Assembly (NCBI GenBank): GCA_037176725.1
Contig: JAZBRS010000026.1
Span: forward strand, 147,881,501-147,945,500
Source of the DNA: Posidonia oceanica
Lineage: Eukaryota > Streptophyta > Magnoliopsida > Alismatales > Posidoniaceae
DNA: 64,000 nucleotides
Direction: 5' to 3'
Part shown: one piece after another, positions 41,601 through 52,165 of the stretch
Layout of the letters: each line of letters begins with the position of its first letter
Numbering within the stretch: position 1 is the first letter of the stretch
Notes under the pieces: generated by a model
Database searches by the model: none
What the model was told of the DNA's origin: nothing
What the model saw: only the letters and a program-made list of their open reading frames with translations
Made by a program: the position numbers and the translations under genes

Positions 41601-41864
41601 GCAGGTCTTCTCTATTGTGCTATACCTGGCTTCGCATTCATTGAACTTCTCGGTCAGGTAATAGATGGCGCGCTCCTTTCTACCCGATTCATCATATTGG
41701 CCCAAGACGACACCCATGGAATCTTGCGTGGTAGAAAGGTAGAGAAGCAGGGGTCTCCCCGACGTGGGAGGAACCAAGACAGGAGGCTTGATTAGGAGCT
41801 GCTTGATCTTGTCAAATGCAGCCTGGCACTCATTGCTCCAGCTGATCTGTGCATGCTTCCTCAA
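41601..41864 (-). pseudogene. E3 RNase H, proximal part
   Basis: SNECQAAFDKIKQLLIKPPV, RPLLLYLSTTQDSMG and ERAIYYLTEKFNECEARYST, the usual Ty3/Gypsy RNase H just after RT, where the tether begins. It ends at the GCAGG of solo LTR S. Confidence 0.83.
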
Positions 41865-42660
41865 GAGCTTGAAGATCGGTTCGCAGATGGGTGTGAGTTG
41901 TGCGATGAACCGACTGATATACTGTAATCGCCCTAGCAGGCCTCAGACCTCCTTTTTAGTTCTAGGGGGCATTTCCACGATGGCTTTTGCCTTACTTGGG
42001 TCCACCTCAATCCCCCTCTGACTGACAATATGTCCCAGGTGTTTTCCGGATGACACCCCGAATATGCATTTGCTGGGGTTAAGTCGCAGCCTGTATTTCC
42101 TCAACCGGTCAAAGAGCTTCTTCGGACAGGCGAGGTGATCCTCGGGCTCTTTGGACTTGGTGATCATGTCGTCCATGTAAACCTCAACTTCTTGGTGCAT
42201 GAGGTTGTGGAATAGTGCTGTTATTGCCCTCTGATAGGTTACGCTGGGGTTCTTGAGTCCAAACAGCATAACTTGGTAGCAGAAGACTCCCCAGGGGGTG
42301 ATGAATGTTGTCTTCTCCATGTCTTCTTCTGCCATTTTGATTTTGTTATAGCCGGAGAAACCATCCCTAAAGGAAAGCATCTTGTGGCCTACAGTGTGGT
42401 CGACTAGGACGTCAATGTGTGGCAATGGGAAATCGTCCTTGGGACTCGCCTTGTTCAGGTCCCTATAATCGATGCACATCCGGACTCGGTCATCTTTCTT
42501 GGGCACTGGCATAACATTTGCAAGCCATTCAGGGTAAAGGATGGCCTTCAGAAAATTGACATTGTGCTACTTCATGATCTCCTCTTTGATCATGAGCAGC
42601 CACTGCGGTCGCCATCTTCTTAGCTTCTGCTTTACTGGCTTGGTGTCTGGATTCAAGGGC
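41865..42660 (-). pseudogene. E3 reverse transcriptase, nearly open
   Basis: A 190-codon open stretch from 42512 with VPKKDDRVRMCIDYRDLNKA, SPKDDFPLPHIDVLVDHTVG, FGLKNPSVTYQRAI and catalytic VYMDDMI near 42170, followed by LNPSKCIFGVSSGKHLGHI. Upstream is YPEWLANVMPVPKKD-type sequence (about 42540). Few stops, among them one in place of a Gln or Trp near 42568. Copies DNA from the element RNA, in the particle. Confidence 0.88.
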
Positions 42661-44456
42661 AGGTTGTGCACTACTATTTCGAAGTCGAGGTCGACCATGT
42701 CTTCGTAGCTCCAAGTGAAGACATCTGCATACTCTTTCGAGAATGCAATGAACTCTGCTCTGGCCTGGGGCGACAGATGGGCGCTGATACGGACCTCTCT
42801 AGCTTCCTCGGCTGTGCCGATGTTGACAACCTCCGTCTCCTCTTAGACATGGAGGTTGGAGCCTTCTGGATCGTCGTCATAGGGCTGGAACTCAGGCGAT
42901 GGTTCATCATTCTCATCTTTGCCTGTATCATCCTCCTCTCCGTATGCAATGAGTTCCGAGAGGATCTCCTTCTCAAAGGTGGGGTCTGTTATATCGAAGG
43001 AGTGTATATGTTCCGCTTCTTGGCCCTGGTGACGCTTCAAGATAGTCACGCTCACCTGAGTGTTTCTGTATCCTCGGTGGGTGACCTCTGCTCTAGCAAC
43101 TTCCTGTGCCTGCTCTGCTGCTGCTGGCCCTGCTGACTCTGTTACTGACTGTATCGCTGACTCTGTCACTGTGTGTGCTGCTGACTCTGTTGGTGCTTTA
43201 TCCTCCGTATTTTCAAGTGTACTAGCAGGGAGTATATCAAACTGGCGGTTGATCAGTGTACTGCCGCTGGTTGCATTGCCTGAGTGGGGCATGCGCTGCA
43301 CCAACCACCTAGACCCACCTTGTGGCTGCAGAGTGATTAGCTCATCTGGTCTGGTGGGGTCTGCTACTGCTGAATCTTCTTCTAAGACCATGATAGAGGC
43401 ATGGTCTTTCTGTGGGGAGGGGTCCATGGCCACGGCTTTCCCCTTCCTCACCGCCTGCTACTCTGCAAGGTCCTCTGCCAGCAACACTAGCTATTCTTGG
43501 AACAGTAGCTCCAAGTCTCCCATCAACGAGTCGACCTGAGCCTCTACTGCCACTCCTGCCTCCTCATCCGAGGGTGAGTCGACGTAGTAGGCGCCGATGG
43601 CCTCTGGTTCTGGCCTGACTGCTAGATGTACCACTCCCCGGGGTGCTTGCTCTGCTATTGACTGCACTACCTGACCGTCTGGGTGGCCTTCAGGCACGGC
43701 AGATTGTGGTGCCCTGGCGATCAGGGATGTGAGCAGGTTGGTCAGTGGTGCTGCTAATGGGTGTGCTGCCAAAGTCACTACTGTAGCTGGAGGGGAGGCA
43801 AAAGCGCTCCTCCGGAGGACCAGGGCCTAGGCGGCCATGCTGACCGATAATATGCCTGCATCTAGTGGTGATGGTGGTTGCGTGGCCAGAGATGCCACGG
43901 GGGCTTGCCATGAGTCTTGATGTCCTGAGGCAGGAGGATGTGTGATTGATTGAGCCACCTACGTCGCTAGTGATGCGATTGCTGAAATGGGCTGAGTCAC
44001 GCTGCTGGCTGAATTGACTGATTGACCCACCAGAGAGGGTGACAGCTGTGCTGATGCGACTGCAGTCGCGGGTAGACTGGCTAACTGTGCCTGAAGAGGT
44101 GCTCCTGACTGCGGAGCTGCTGCTACTGGTGTCGCTGATGCTGATGAGACTGCAAAAAGGTGAGAGATTGTCAATCCAGCCATAGGGCCTGCCAAATCTG
44201 CTGTTGTATCTATGGAGGGAAGGGCAAGATAGGCTGACCGAGATGTTGCCGTGCTGAGCAGGACCTCATTGCCGGTCTGGGCTGCCCCTACTGTGCCAGA
44301 CTGCTCTTTATCCGAGTAGTAGTCCTCAATGCAGACCCACTCTTCCATTGGCAGCGGAGAGCTCTGGCACAACTCCTGTTGCGCTACAGCTTGCCCGTCG
44401 CTCGAACCAAGGGTACCTGCACTGGTGAAGTTAGTGAGGTCCCGAGGGATGATCAT
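42661..44456 (-). pseudogene. E3 protease-RT linker
   Basis: Collinear with E4 16251-17790. WVCIEDYYSDKEQSG near 44330, SRWLVQRMPHSG near 43290, acidic DDTGKDENDEPSPEF near 42910, then WSYEDM-type sequence into RT. Rich in Ala, Thr, Ser and Val, with repeated TESAxxxVTESA near 43140-43200. No recognised domain. Confidence 0.65.
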
Positions 44457-44495
44457 CCTCCGATTCTTTGGCTGTGGGTGTCTATCTTCATCGGA

Positions 44496-46166
44496 CTACG
44501 GGTCGTATTCGAGACCCTCGGAATCTCTTCGCTCCTTCGCCACGATTGGCTTAGTGATCCTCTGGCCGTATCGCCTGAGTGGCGTTCCTTTGAAATAACT
44601 CCACTTGTGACAGACGTTTTCGACCATCCAGAAAGGGTTGCTGTGAATGGCTAAGGTGTCGACACATTCAAGATCAGGAATAAAGTTAACCGGCTCAGAC
44701 CGATTAACGTGGTATAAAGCATTTGAAAGCTTAGGGTCAAAGGAGACAGTCTGTGAAGAGACAGAAGAGACTGCCTCGATCTGCTCCTTCTCAAAATTTT
44801 CCGACATGACAACAATGACATCGTCGCCCCGGTGGAACTTGATCATGTGATGGAGGGTCGAGGGGATGACCTGATGCTTGTGTAGCCAAGGGCGCCCAAG
44901 CAGAAGATTGAAATTGAGTTCCAAGTCGACGATGTAGAATTCCACATTAAATACAACTGTGCCATTGGTGAGGGGAATAATCAGGATCCCTAGAGAGTCA
45001 TGGTGGGTGTTATCAAAAGCTGTCATTCCCTTTATAGCTGGGGTGATATCCTCGGCTTTGAATTCGAGCTTTGTTGCTGTACACAAGGGACAGACGTTAA
45101 GGCCTGAACCATTATCAACCAGCGGAAGGGGAATGTGGAAGTTTTTGAATTGTACCGTGACAAAAAAGGGTTGGTTGTGATTAATCCCCACTGGAGGCAG
45201 CTCATCACTCGTAAAAGGGATGACCTGGGGCTCCGCGATCATTCCTACCATGCTCTCTAGGGCTGCAGACTCAATAGTTTGGGACACATGGGCAGCTTGG
45301 AACACGCAGAGAAAAGCCTCGTGGTGTTCAGAGGATGTGTGTATGAGGTCCCAAATGGAAATGTCTGCCCTAACCTTCTTGAGCTGGGAGGTGATGTCAG
45401 CCTTGGGTTGGCCCTTTTTGGTGGTAGGAGGAGTGGCTTTGGTAGCAGGCTCTGATGTGGTGGGTACAGGGGGTTGGCCTGATGGTGGAGGTATAGCAGG
45501 TTGGCCTGTTGGTGGAGGTACAGCGGGATCTGGACGGTTAGGCCTAACCACTGGTGCTGTAGGCTTGTAGACCCTCCTTGATCGCATGACTTCCGCACAC
45601 ATTTCTATGGCGTAGCTGTAGGGCACACGATGGGTGTCCCTGGTTAGGTTGATAACCACGGGAGCATGTGCTGCGAGCACAAGAGGGGCTGCTAGGGTGT
45701 TTGTTGGTTGATGGGGGGATGGATAAGGGTGCTGGGAAGGCAAAGCGAGTGTAGGCTGGGGCCTACCTAGGAGGTGGACAGGGGATCTTGGCTGAGGCCT
45801 ACCTAGGAGGTGGACAGGGGATCCTGGTTGGGGCCTACCTAAAAGGTGTACAGGGGTTTGAGCCTGAGGATGCATGGCGAGCGGCGAGGTAGAGCGCTCC
45901 GACCTGGTGCTTGGTCGAATCATATGAATTCCTGACTCGGAGTCGGTGACAGCCGCACGGTAGAGGGAGAGTGGAAAGGGCTCAGAGATGTCATGAATGA
46001 GCTCAGAGGGGAAGAGAGACTGGATTCCTGAGGTTCCTGCGCCTCCTGGATTGGAGTGCTCTGGTAGAGGTTGGCGGACGATGCTGGAATGGGGAGAGGC
46101 TAATCCTAATGTAGGTGCAGATGCGGGTGGAGGTGCAGAAGTGGATGCCTCGTGCGTGTCGATCAC
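44496..46166 (-). pseudogene. E3 protease region, 556-codon open frame
   Basis: Read from 46166. A Pro-rich segment (residues 100-250) contains three near-identical VHLLGRPQPGSP repeats, then WDLIHTSSEHHEAFLCVFQ, then the retropepsin LPLVDNGSGLNVCPL with Asp351. FNLLLGRPWLHKHQVIPSTL and a Gly-containing tail (FKGTPLRRYGQRI) follow. It runs on from gag in the same frame (DTHEASTS joins the gag C-terminus), so gag and protease appear fused. The open frame is the best preserved coding stretch in the window; flanking domains are broken. Confidence 0.87.
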
Positions 46167-46189
46167 AATCGTTCCTGATTCGATCAGGT

Positions 46190-48257
46190 CCTAAATGGCA
46201 TTCTGTAGGGTGAAGCAACTATCCGTCGAGTGCCCGGTGGTTCGATGGAAGTTGCAGAAGAGATTCGCTTTATGCTAATGCGGAAGTGGGTTTGGCAGTG
46301 GGCGAATCTCCGGGAAGCTCAGGAGCGACACAACCTTGGGGAGGATGGCACTCAGCGGTTCCTCTAGTGGGGTGAACTTCCGTCGATCAGAGAGAGGCCA
46401 TCTCTACCTTTGGTATTGTCCTTGCTGGACTGGTGCGACAGGATAGACTGGTCGAGCGGTGGTGGTGATCTGTGGTGTAGGGTGTGCCCTAGGTGCTAGT
46501 GCATACACTATCTGAGCCAGGGCAGGCTGAGATGCCAGATGAACAGGTGCAGTAGGGGAGTTGACGTATGCAACAGTGGTCTTCGGAGAATCCTTCTTCC
46601 TAGGGCGGCTGCTACTGCTACCACTATTTTTGTTGATCGTGTTGCTGCTGCTAGCACTGTTGTTGCTAGCAGCGACCTGCTTGGCGAATGCAGAGAGTGC
46701 AGGGAAGTTGCCACTCCGCAGCGAACTCTTTACGCGGGTGCCAGCACGGATCAGTGCAATAAAGGTTGTGACAGGATGGATGCTAAGCAGAGCCCCAGTC
46801 GATGGCTACGCAACTTTGATTAGGATCTCGATAGACTCCTCGTTAGAGGGTCTATCTCGGACCTGTGAGGTAAGGGCGCGCCAACGACCGACGTACTCCC
46901 GAAACGGTTCGCTGGGATTCTGCTTGGTTGCAACTAGGTCCGCGTGCTTTGGGACCAGGTCGAGGTTGAAGGAGTATTGTTCCAGGAACGCCTGGCTAAG
47001 GTCGTTCCAAGTCTTGATGGCGGTCATGTCAAGCAAGGTGAACCACTTGAGGGCTGGGCCAGTCAGACTTCTGGAACAGGCAGATCAGCAACCTCTCGTC
47101 AGCCTGGAGCTGAGTGAGATCATCGCAGTACACCTTCAGATGGGCAATGGGGCAGCCCCTGCCAATGTATTTGTCAAAATCTGGGATACAGAATTTCGGT
47201 GGGAGCACCGCCTCTAGAAAGTAGCAAAGGTCCCGGAACTGGTAGGAGCAGTGGTCAGTATCCTGCACTAAACGTAGTGCCTTCTCCAGAACATCCACCC
47301 TATTATTGATGGGGTCTGGTTTAGCTGCTGGAGGTGATGGGGTAGCAGGGGTAGAGACCACGTACGCCGATTGGGTCGCACTGAGGTGCTCCTCCAGATC
47401 CACCATCGCGTCGCCTGGTGATGCGACGTGATGGCCGGTGTACCCGTGCGTTGGTGCGGTGTATGGTGGAATGCATGCGGGGGTCTAAACCTGATGCAGG
47501 GAGTGAGGATAGCTAGAATGCTATGCAGTGGGTAGAGCAGAGTGCTGGAGCAACAGCGGCTGTGTTGGTGCAGTGCCAGGCAGTGGGCCTGTGGGGTACT
47601 GTGCTCCAACTAGCCCGAGGGACTGGCCACCAGGTGGCGGAGGTGCATGCTGTGTTTTGAGTGGTAATGCAGGAGAAGAAAACCGTGCCCCCATCATCGG
47701 AGCAGTGAGTAGCTGGGGCGATGGTCTAGGCGGGAGTGCAGAGGGGAAAGCCTGATATGCAGGAGCAGGTTGCAGGGGAACCTCGAGACTAGCAGGAATG
47801 AAAGAGGGGCGAACTGATAGAGCCATGCCCTGCAGTCTCTAGGCAAGCTCCATCAGGTGCTGTCAGGCGTCCTGTCAGTGGGAATGTTGAGGTGCAGTGT
47901 CTTCGGGGGACCAGAGCCAAAAGGTAAGGACACAGACTGTCCAAGAGATTGGGGTCCTACAGCAAAGGTCGCCACAACAGAAGAGGTGTCAAAAGCGACG
48001 TAGCCCTGGGACAGGGGGGTCAGAGGCGCCTCCGAAGTGCGAGTGGCAGTCATCAAGATAGACTCGGTGACCAGATCCAGAGGGGCGTAGGTCTGCCAAT
48101 GCCCCGCAGTATACTGGGGTGCCCCAGACACTAGAGGATGGAATCCTTGTGTCACAAGGGGTACAGAGGGAGTGGAAGCGAGAGTTGGAGTGACCGAAGT
48201 AGAAATCCTCTCCAAGGCAATAGGGAACTGGGTCTCACTGGCAAATTGGGCCATCAT
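46190..48257 (-). pseudogene. gag: E3 gag
   Basis: Start MMAQFASETQFP at 48257/48254, with an N-terminal Pro/Ser/Thr-rich half. The gag domain at 47240-46810 shows PPKFCIPDFDKYIGRGCP, HLKVYCDDLTQLQADERLLI, then after a frameshift near 47040 MTAIKTWNDLSQAFLEQYSF. An Asn/Ser-rich stretch precedes a knuckle Cx2Hx4Hx4C (CNFHRTTGHSTDSC, about 46215-46260). At least three frameshifts or stops. Forms the particle core. Confidence 0.86.
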
Positions 48258-49454
48258 TGACCGAGAGCAAGTGAGAACAGGGCTACAACGAGAAGTAAGA
48301 GGACAAGTCCTAGGAGGAGCTATCGTTGCGAAAGCGAATAGCAAGAAGAGGATGGTCGAGTACAGGTGTCGCAACAGGGGTGTCAGTAAGAGAAAGAACT
48401 CAAGCTCTGGCTAGGGAACTCGCTCACTGACCTCTGTACGACACAACACAAACAGAAACAGGGATTTGAACCTGAAAGTAAAATGCAAATGTGTTTAATT
48501 ATGGTATGAATGACATGTATGCTCTCTAGCATGCTCTCTCTCATCAATCTAGTATGTCCTAGTAGGTGGTCTACTTCGCACACTCACAGGTGTACGGGTT
48601 GCCAACTCAGGCTAGAAAAAAGTAGGTCCCCATCTAAATCCTAGCCAAAGCTCAAGTAGTAACGGGGTGGTGCGTTGGTGGCCTTGACCCTGCCAAAGCA
48701 TGGGTGGTACCCTCCACTAGTACCGACACAACCCCTGACAAGGGGGGACAGACCGGCTGGCTTGGGCCACGCCAAAGCAGTGGAACAAGATGCCAGGACT
48801 ATCCTTCTCAGACTAGTAGGCGGACTCAGATGAGAAGATGCATGCCCTATATGATGCTTCATGCAAATGATTAAAGTCTTTTATCTTGCATATTTTATTA
48901 ACTCAAAGGGGATGCAGGTGTGTTGAGGTCTCTAGTTGTACCTAAAATTGATTTTACTTGTCATTTTTAGTTAGCCATGGGGGAAGCAAGCAGTCTCTAA
49001 TTGTCCTTAGGCTTAGTACAAAAAGGAAAAGAAAATCACCCGAGCATGGCAGGCAAACATCATACATCATTGCAAAAAGCATGCTCATAGCATGTGCTAG
49101 TGTTGTGGGCATGATCAGTGAAAATGAAAGACAACCAGCACATCAAAAGGCATATACAAGCATGACATGTGCATAAGTGAAGTGACATGGCATACTTGTG
49201 TGAAATAACCCAAGCATCAAACAAAAGGCATGGATTAAAGCAATAATCATGCAAGCATGGTAATCAAATGCTAGAATAAGAAAAGTGCATGAATTAAAGC
49301 AATAAATAAGCAGATAAGGTAATCAAATGTTGAGATAAGCAATGCATAAAGGATGATGCGATAATCAAATAAACAAGGCAACAAATGCTAAGCTAAGCAA
49401 AGAAATAAGCCACACAGAAAGCAGAAGAGTAGAAACGAAAGTTGGAGTCTAGAA
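48258..49454 (-). other. E3 leader between PBS and gag
   Basis: About 1.2 kb without credible genes. Blocks are conserved with the E5 leader: GTTAATAAAAT(A/G)(T/C)GCAAGATAAAA then ACTTTAA, CATCATATAGGGCAT, TTCTCATCTGAGTCC, CTACTAGTCTG and GTCAGTGAGCGAGTTCC near gag. Conservation without an ORF suggests an RNA function such as packaging or leader structure. Confidence 0.65.
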
Positions 49455-49472
49455 TCTCTAGCGGAGTCGCCA
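49455..49472 (-). promoter_or_regulatory. E3 primer binding site
   Basis: TGGCGACTCCGCTAGAGA on the minus strand, one base after the LTR end TACTACA. An 18-nt site starting TGG pairs with a tRNA 3' end (CCA). E5 has TGGCGACTCTGCTGGGGA. The tRNA identity was not determined. Confidence 0.85.
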
Positions 49473-49473
49473 C

Positions 49474-52165
49474 TGTAGTAACCTAGAAAATCGACGTGTC
49501 CATGCACGCTGCCAAAGCTCGCGTGCACCGACCGATAGTAGGCCACTATTAGCGGTTGGATCCGAGGAGGGATTGTCGTCTCGAAAACACCGGAAAATAG
49601 AGACGATCGTGAAAGGAAAATAAATAAATGAAAAGGGAGTCGCCACCTAATTTTATTAAAATGGAAAAACTAGGAAAACCATATAAAGAACGTGCAAGGA
49701 AAACATATGCGTTTCGAAAGCATGCAAAATCCACTGCAAATGAATGACACAAAGTCAATGCGGTCCATAAAAAGGGCAAGGACTCCTATTACGTGTAGGG
49801 AAGGTGTTAGGCACCCCCGACACGCCCGAGGAATCGGTCTTTCTTAACTGATCTGCTATTGTGTGGCAAAATGTTGGCAAATGAATGCCGATTTATATTT
49901 GCCCTAGGGCGGTATGCAATATACAATTATAAAGCATGTAAAGCTTAGCAAACCTTGTTTAAAAGCAATCGAGCAAAATCAAGACATTGTAAAGAGGCAA
50001 TAAACAACAAGAGAGCGAAACTGAAATCAGAAACATTGACAGAAGCAAGAGAAAGGCGATGAAAAAGGCAACTAAGCACACTATCCGGATCAGGGCATGG
50101 GTTGCCTATCTGATAGGCGCCTGTGCCTGTCGCCGGTAGGATTGGCGGCAGACACAGACCCAGCTCCCCACACAGCAGTGATCGCTGCCATGAAAGGAGG
50201 TACAAATGCGATGTGGAATTGAAAACTAAAGCCAAGGAATCACAGACAACATGCTCATCATCAAGATCATAGTAAAAACAAGCCAAGAAAACATAGCGAC
50301 AAGGCAGAAATCCAGCGGCTCGCCAACTGCCCGGACTGCAGGGTGGGTTGCCGATGAGAGCAGCAGCCAAACTAGTCGCCGCATATAGTGGTGCCCAGGC
50401 TGGTCGTTGCTGCACAAGGCGACTCTACCATTAACAGTCCTCCCAAGTAGAGGCTGTCATCACCAATAACAAGCTAGATCATTACAGTAGAAATCGAAAC
50501 CAAGCATATGGAACTAAAGCCGGCTTAACCAGGAGCAAAAACATGCATTCAAATAGTAAGATGGCCAAATGGGTTGCGAGATATGGAGGCTTGAAGTTGG
50601 CCGGAGGGCTGACTGGAGTTGCAGCCGAGTCGCCGGTTGGACTGGCAACAGGCCTGCAACTCAAGTAGCTCAAGCAGCCAAGTTCATGACCGAACCAGGA
50701 ACCCATGCTGAAGCTAAATGAAAAACCAACCATACAGACATGTAGACCAAACATCCCAGATCACAAATATATAACAAGCAAGCAATATGGGACCTTGAGG
50801 CGGCCAGAGCAACACCTCAAAGTCAGGCCGGTAGGCAGGTCGGGTTGCAGGTCAGTCACCGCTCATGCTAGCGCCTGACCTGGTAGTCATTCATCGGACT
50901 TCAATGCCATAATTCATCGCTTGGGTGAAGTCTAAAATGCCGATGAGGGTCGGGGAAACACGATGGCGTTCCCACGAACCCAACCACACCTTCAGTGTGG
51001 AAAATGGTGGCTTGGAATGCTCCACCCTCCTCTGCCACTTTGCGCCGCCGTTGTCCATCAAGCTCCGGCCATAGAGGCGGCCGAAGGCTCAAGGAACTAG
51101 CTGTGAAGCATCGTGGCATGGAGGAGGACGTGAGGGAACATCCCTAGGTCGAGGAGAGAGGCTCGTGCCTCTTTCCCACCTCCGCCGGCACCTTGCTGGC
51201 ATTACTGCTCCTCCTCGGTCGTTGGCACGGCCGAGAGTGCAAGAAGGCTAGCAACTAATCTAAAGCTAAAGAGGAGAGGTCCGAGAAGCTTCCCGGACCC
51301 TTAAACTAATAATGCGGTGAGTATGTTACCTCTGTGGCTTCGTCGGAGTTGGCGAACAGAGGTTGGGGAAGCTCACCGGAGTGGAAGAAGAAGGCAACGA
51401 AGAGGCATGGGAGGGCTTGGAATCACTCTGGAATGCTCAAGGGAAGGTTGGGAATTTTCTGGAGGCTCTCAATTTCACTTTGGAAGCTTGGGCAAGTGTG
51501 TGTGGTGAAGTGTGAGGATGGGTTTTCTGCCGATTTTGTTCGACGAGGCCACTAGCAAGGAGGACGATGGCAGAGGCATGCTCCGGAGTTGTTGGCCAGA
51601 GGTGGCGTGCATGGGAGCAAGCGTAGTGAGACTGGCATGGTAGGTGGGGAGATGGCTTGTGCGGCGTGGAGCAGATCGGCAAAGGGTGGCCAGAAGAGTC
51701 CAAACGAGTGCGCGGCGGGAGAGTTCGGAGCTCTGAAACTCACAGTTGGTCGCCCCTCAAGATGGCGACTGAACTAGTCGCCACTAAGGTTGGTGACAGA
51801 CTCGTGAGATCCAGTGGGCTGGGCCGGTCGGGCTTGTGTGTTGGGTTTAAAAGTAAGTTGTAAAATGGGGTTGGTTTAGGAGTTTTAAAAGAGGTTATGG
51901 GTTTGTGAAAGAAGGGTTGTGGGCTTTGGTTTTGGAAATGGGCTTGGTTATGAAATGAGCTTGGTTTTGAAATGGCCTTGGTTATGAAATGAGCTTGGTT
52001 ATGAAATGCGCCTGGGTTGGTTTAAAGTTGAGTTAGGTTTGGGATAGGTTTGGGAAATGGAATTGGGTGGTTTTGGGTTGGTTTTGAATAGGATTCGCCG
52101 TACCTTCTTCTGAGCAAGCTTTTGGAAATTCTCCAACAAAAGTCTACCAAAATGGGGTGTCTACA
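49474..52165 (-). repeat. E3 5' LTR (2692 bp)
   Basis: Ends TGTAGACACCCCATTTTGGT (from 52165) and GGTTACTACA (to 49474). It is shorter than the other LTRs and lacks the telo-box and long pyrimidine blocks. It has a GGGTTGG/GGCTTGG-rich start (52130-51840 on plus), GC-rich part (51780-50900), four GC-rich hairpin islands (50121-50882) and the conserved CGGGGGTGCCTAACACC block at about 49800-49820, plus a PBS-like GGTGGCGACTCCC (revcomp at about 49629-49645). The long frames here lack domains. Confidence 0.87.
50121..50882 (-). repeat. Four foldback islands in E3 LTR
   Basis: Stems: 50121-50134/50144-50157 (14 bp, two mismatches), 50374-50380/50418-50424 (AGTCGCC/GGCGACT), 50616-50624/50654-50662 (GAGTTGCAG/CTGCAACTC) and 50848-50855/50875-50882 (CAGGTCAG/CTGACCTG). 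Centres lie about 665, 925, 1165 and 1391 bp from the LTR end. They stand out as GC-rich islands in AT-rich sequence. Confidence 0.65.

Larger units (their letters stand above)
34527..52165 (-). mobile_element. E3: Tat-type gag-pro-pol element, 3' end outside window
   Basis: Minus strand, with 5' LTR 49474-52165, PBS 49455-49472, leader 48258-49454, gag 46190-48257, protease 44496-46166, linker, RT, RNase H (interrupted by solo LTR S), second RNase H, integrase (stop at 35153) and part of the 3' noncoding region up to the E1 insertion at 34526. CAAAC at 52166-52170 would be the TSD; its partner is outside. Gag, protease and RT mostly share one frame, implying a single polyprotein. Stops and frameshifts make it inactive, but it is less decayed than E4. 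Confidence 0.88.

Noticed and set aside
34527..48257. Endogenous pararetrovirus instead of retrotransposon
   Set aside because: Integrase, LTRs with TG..CA ends, PBS and TSD are present, and there is no movement-protein-like domain.
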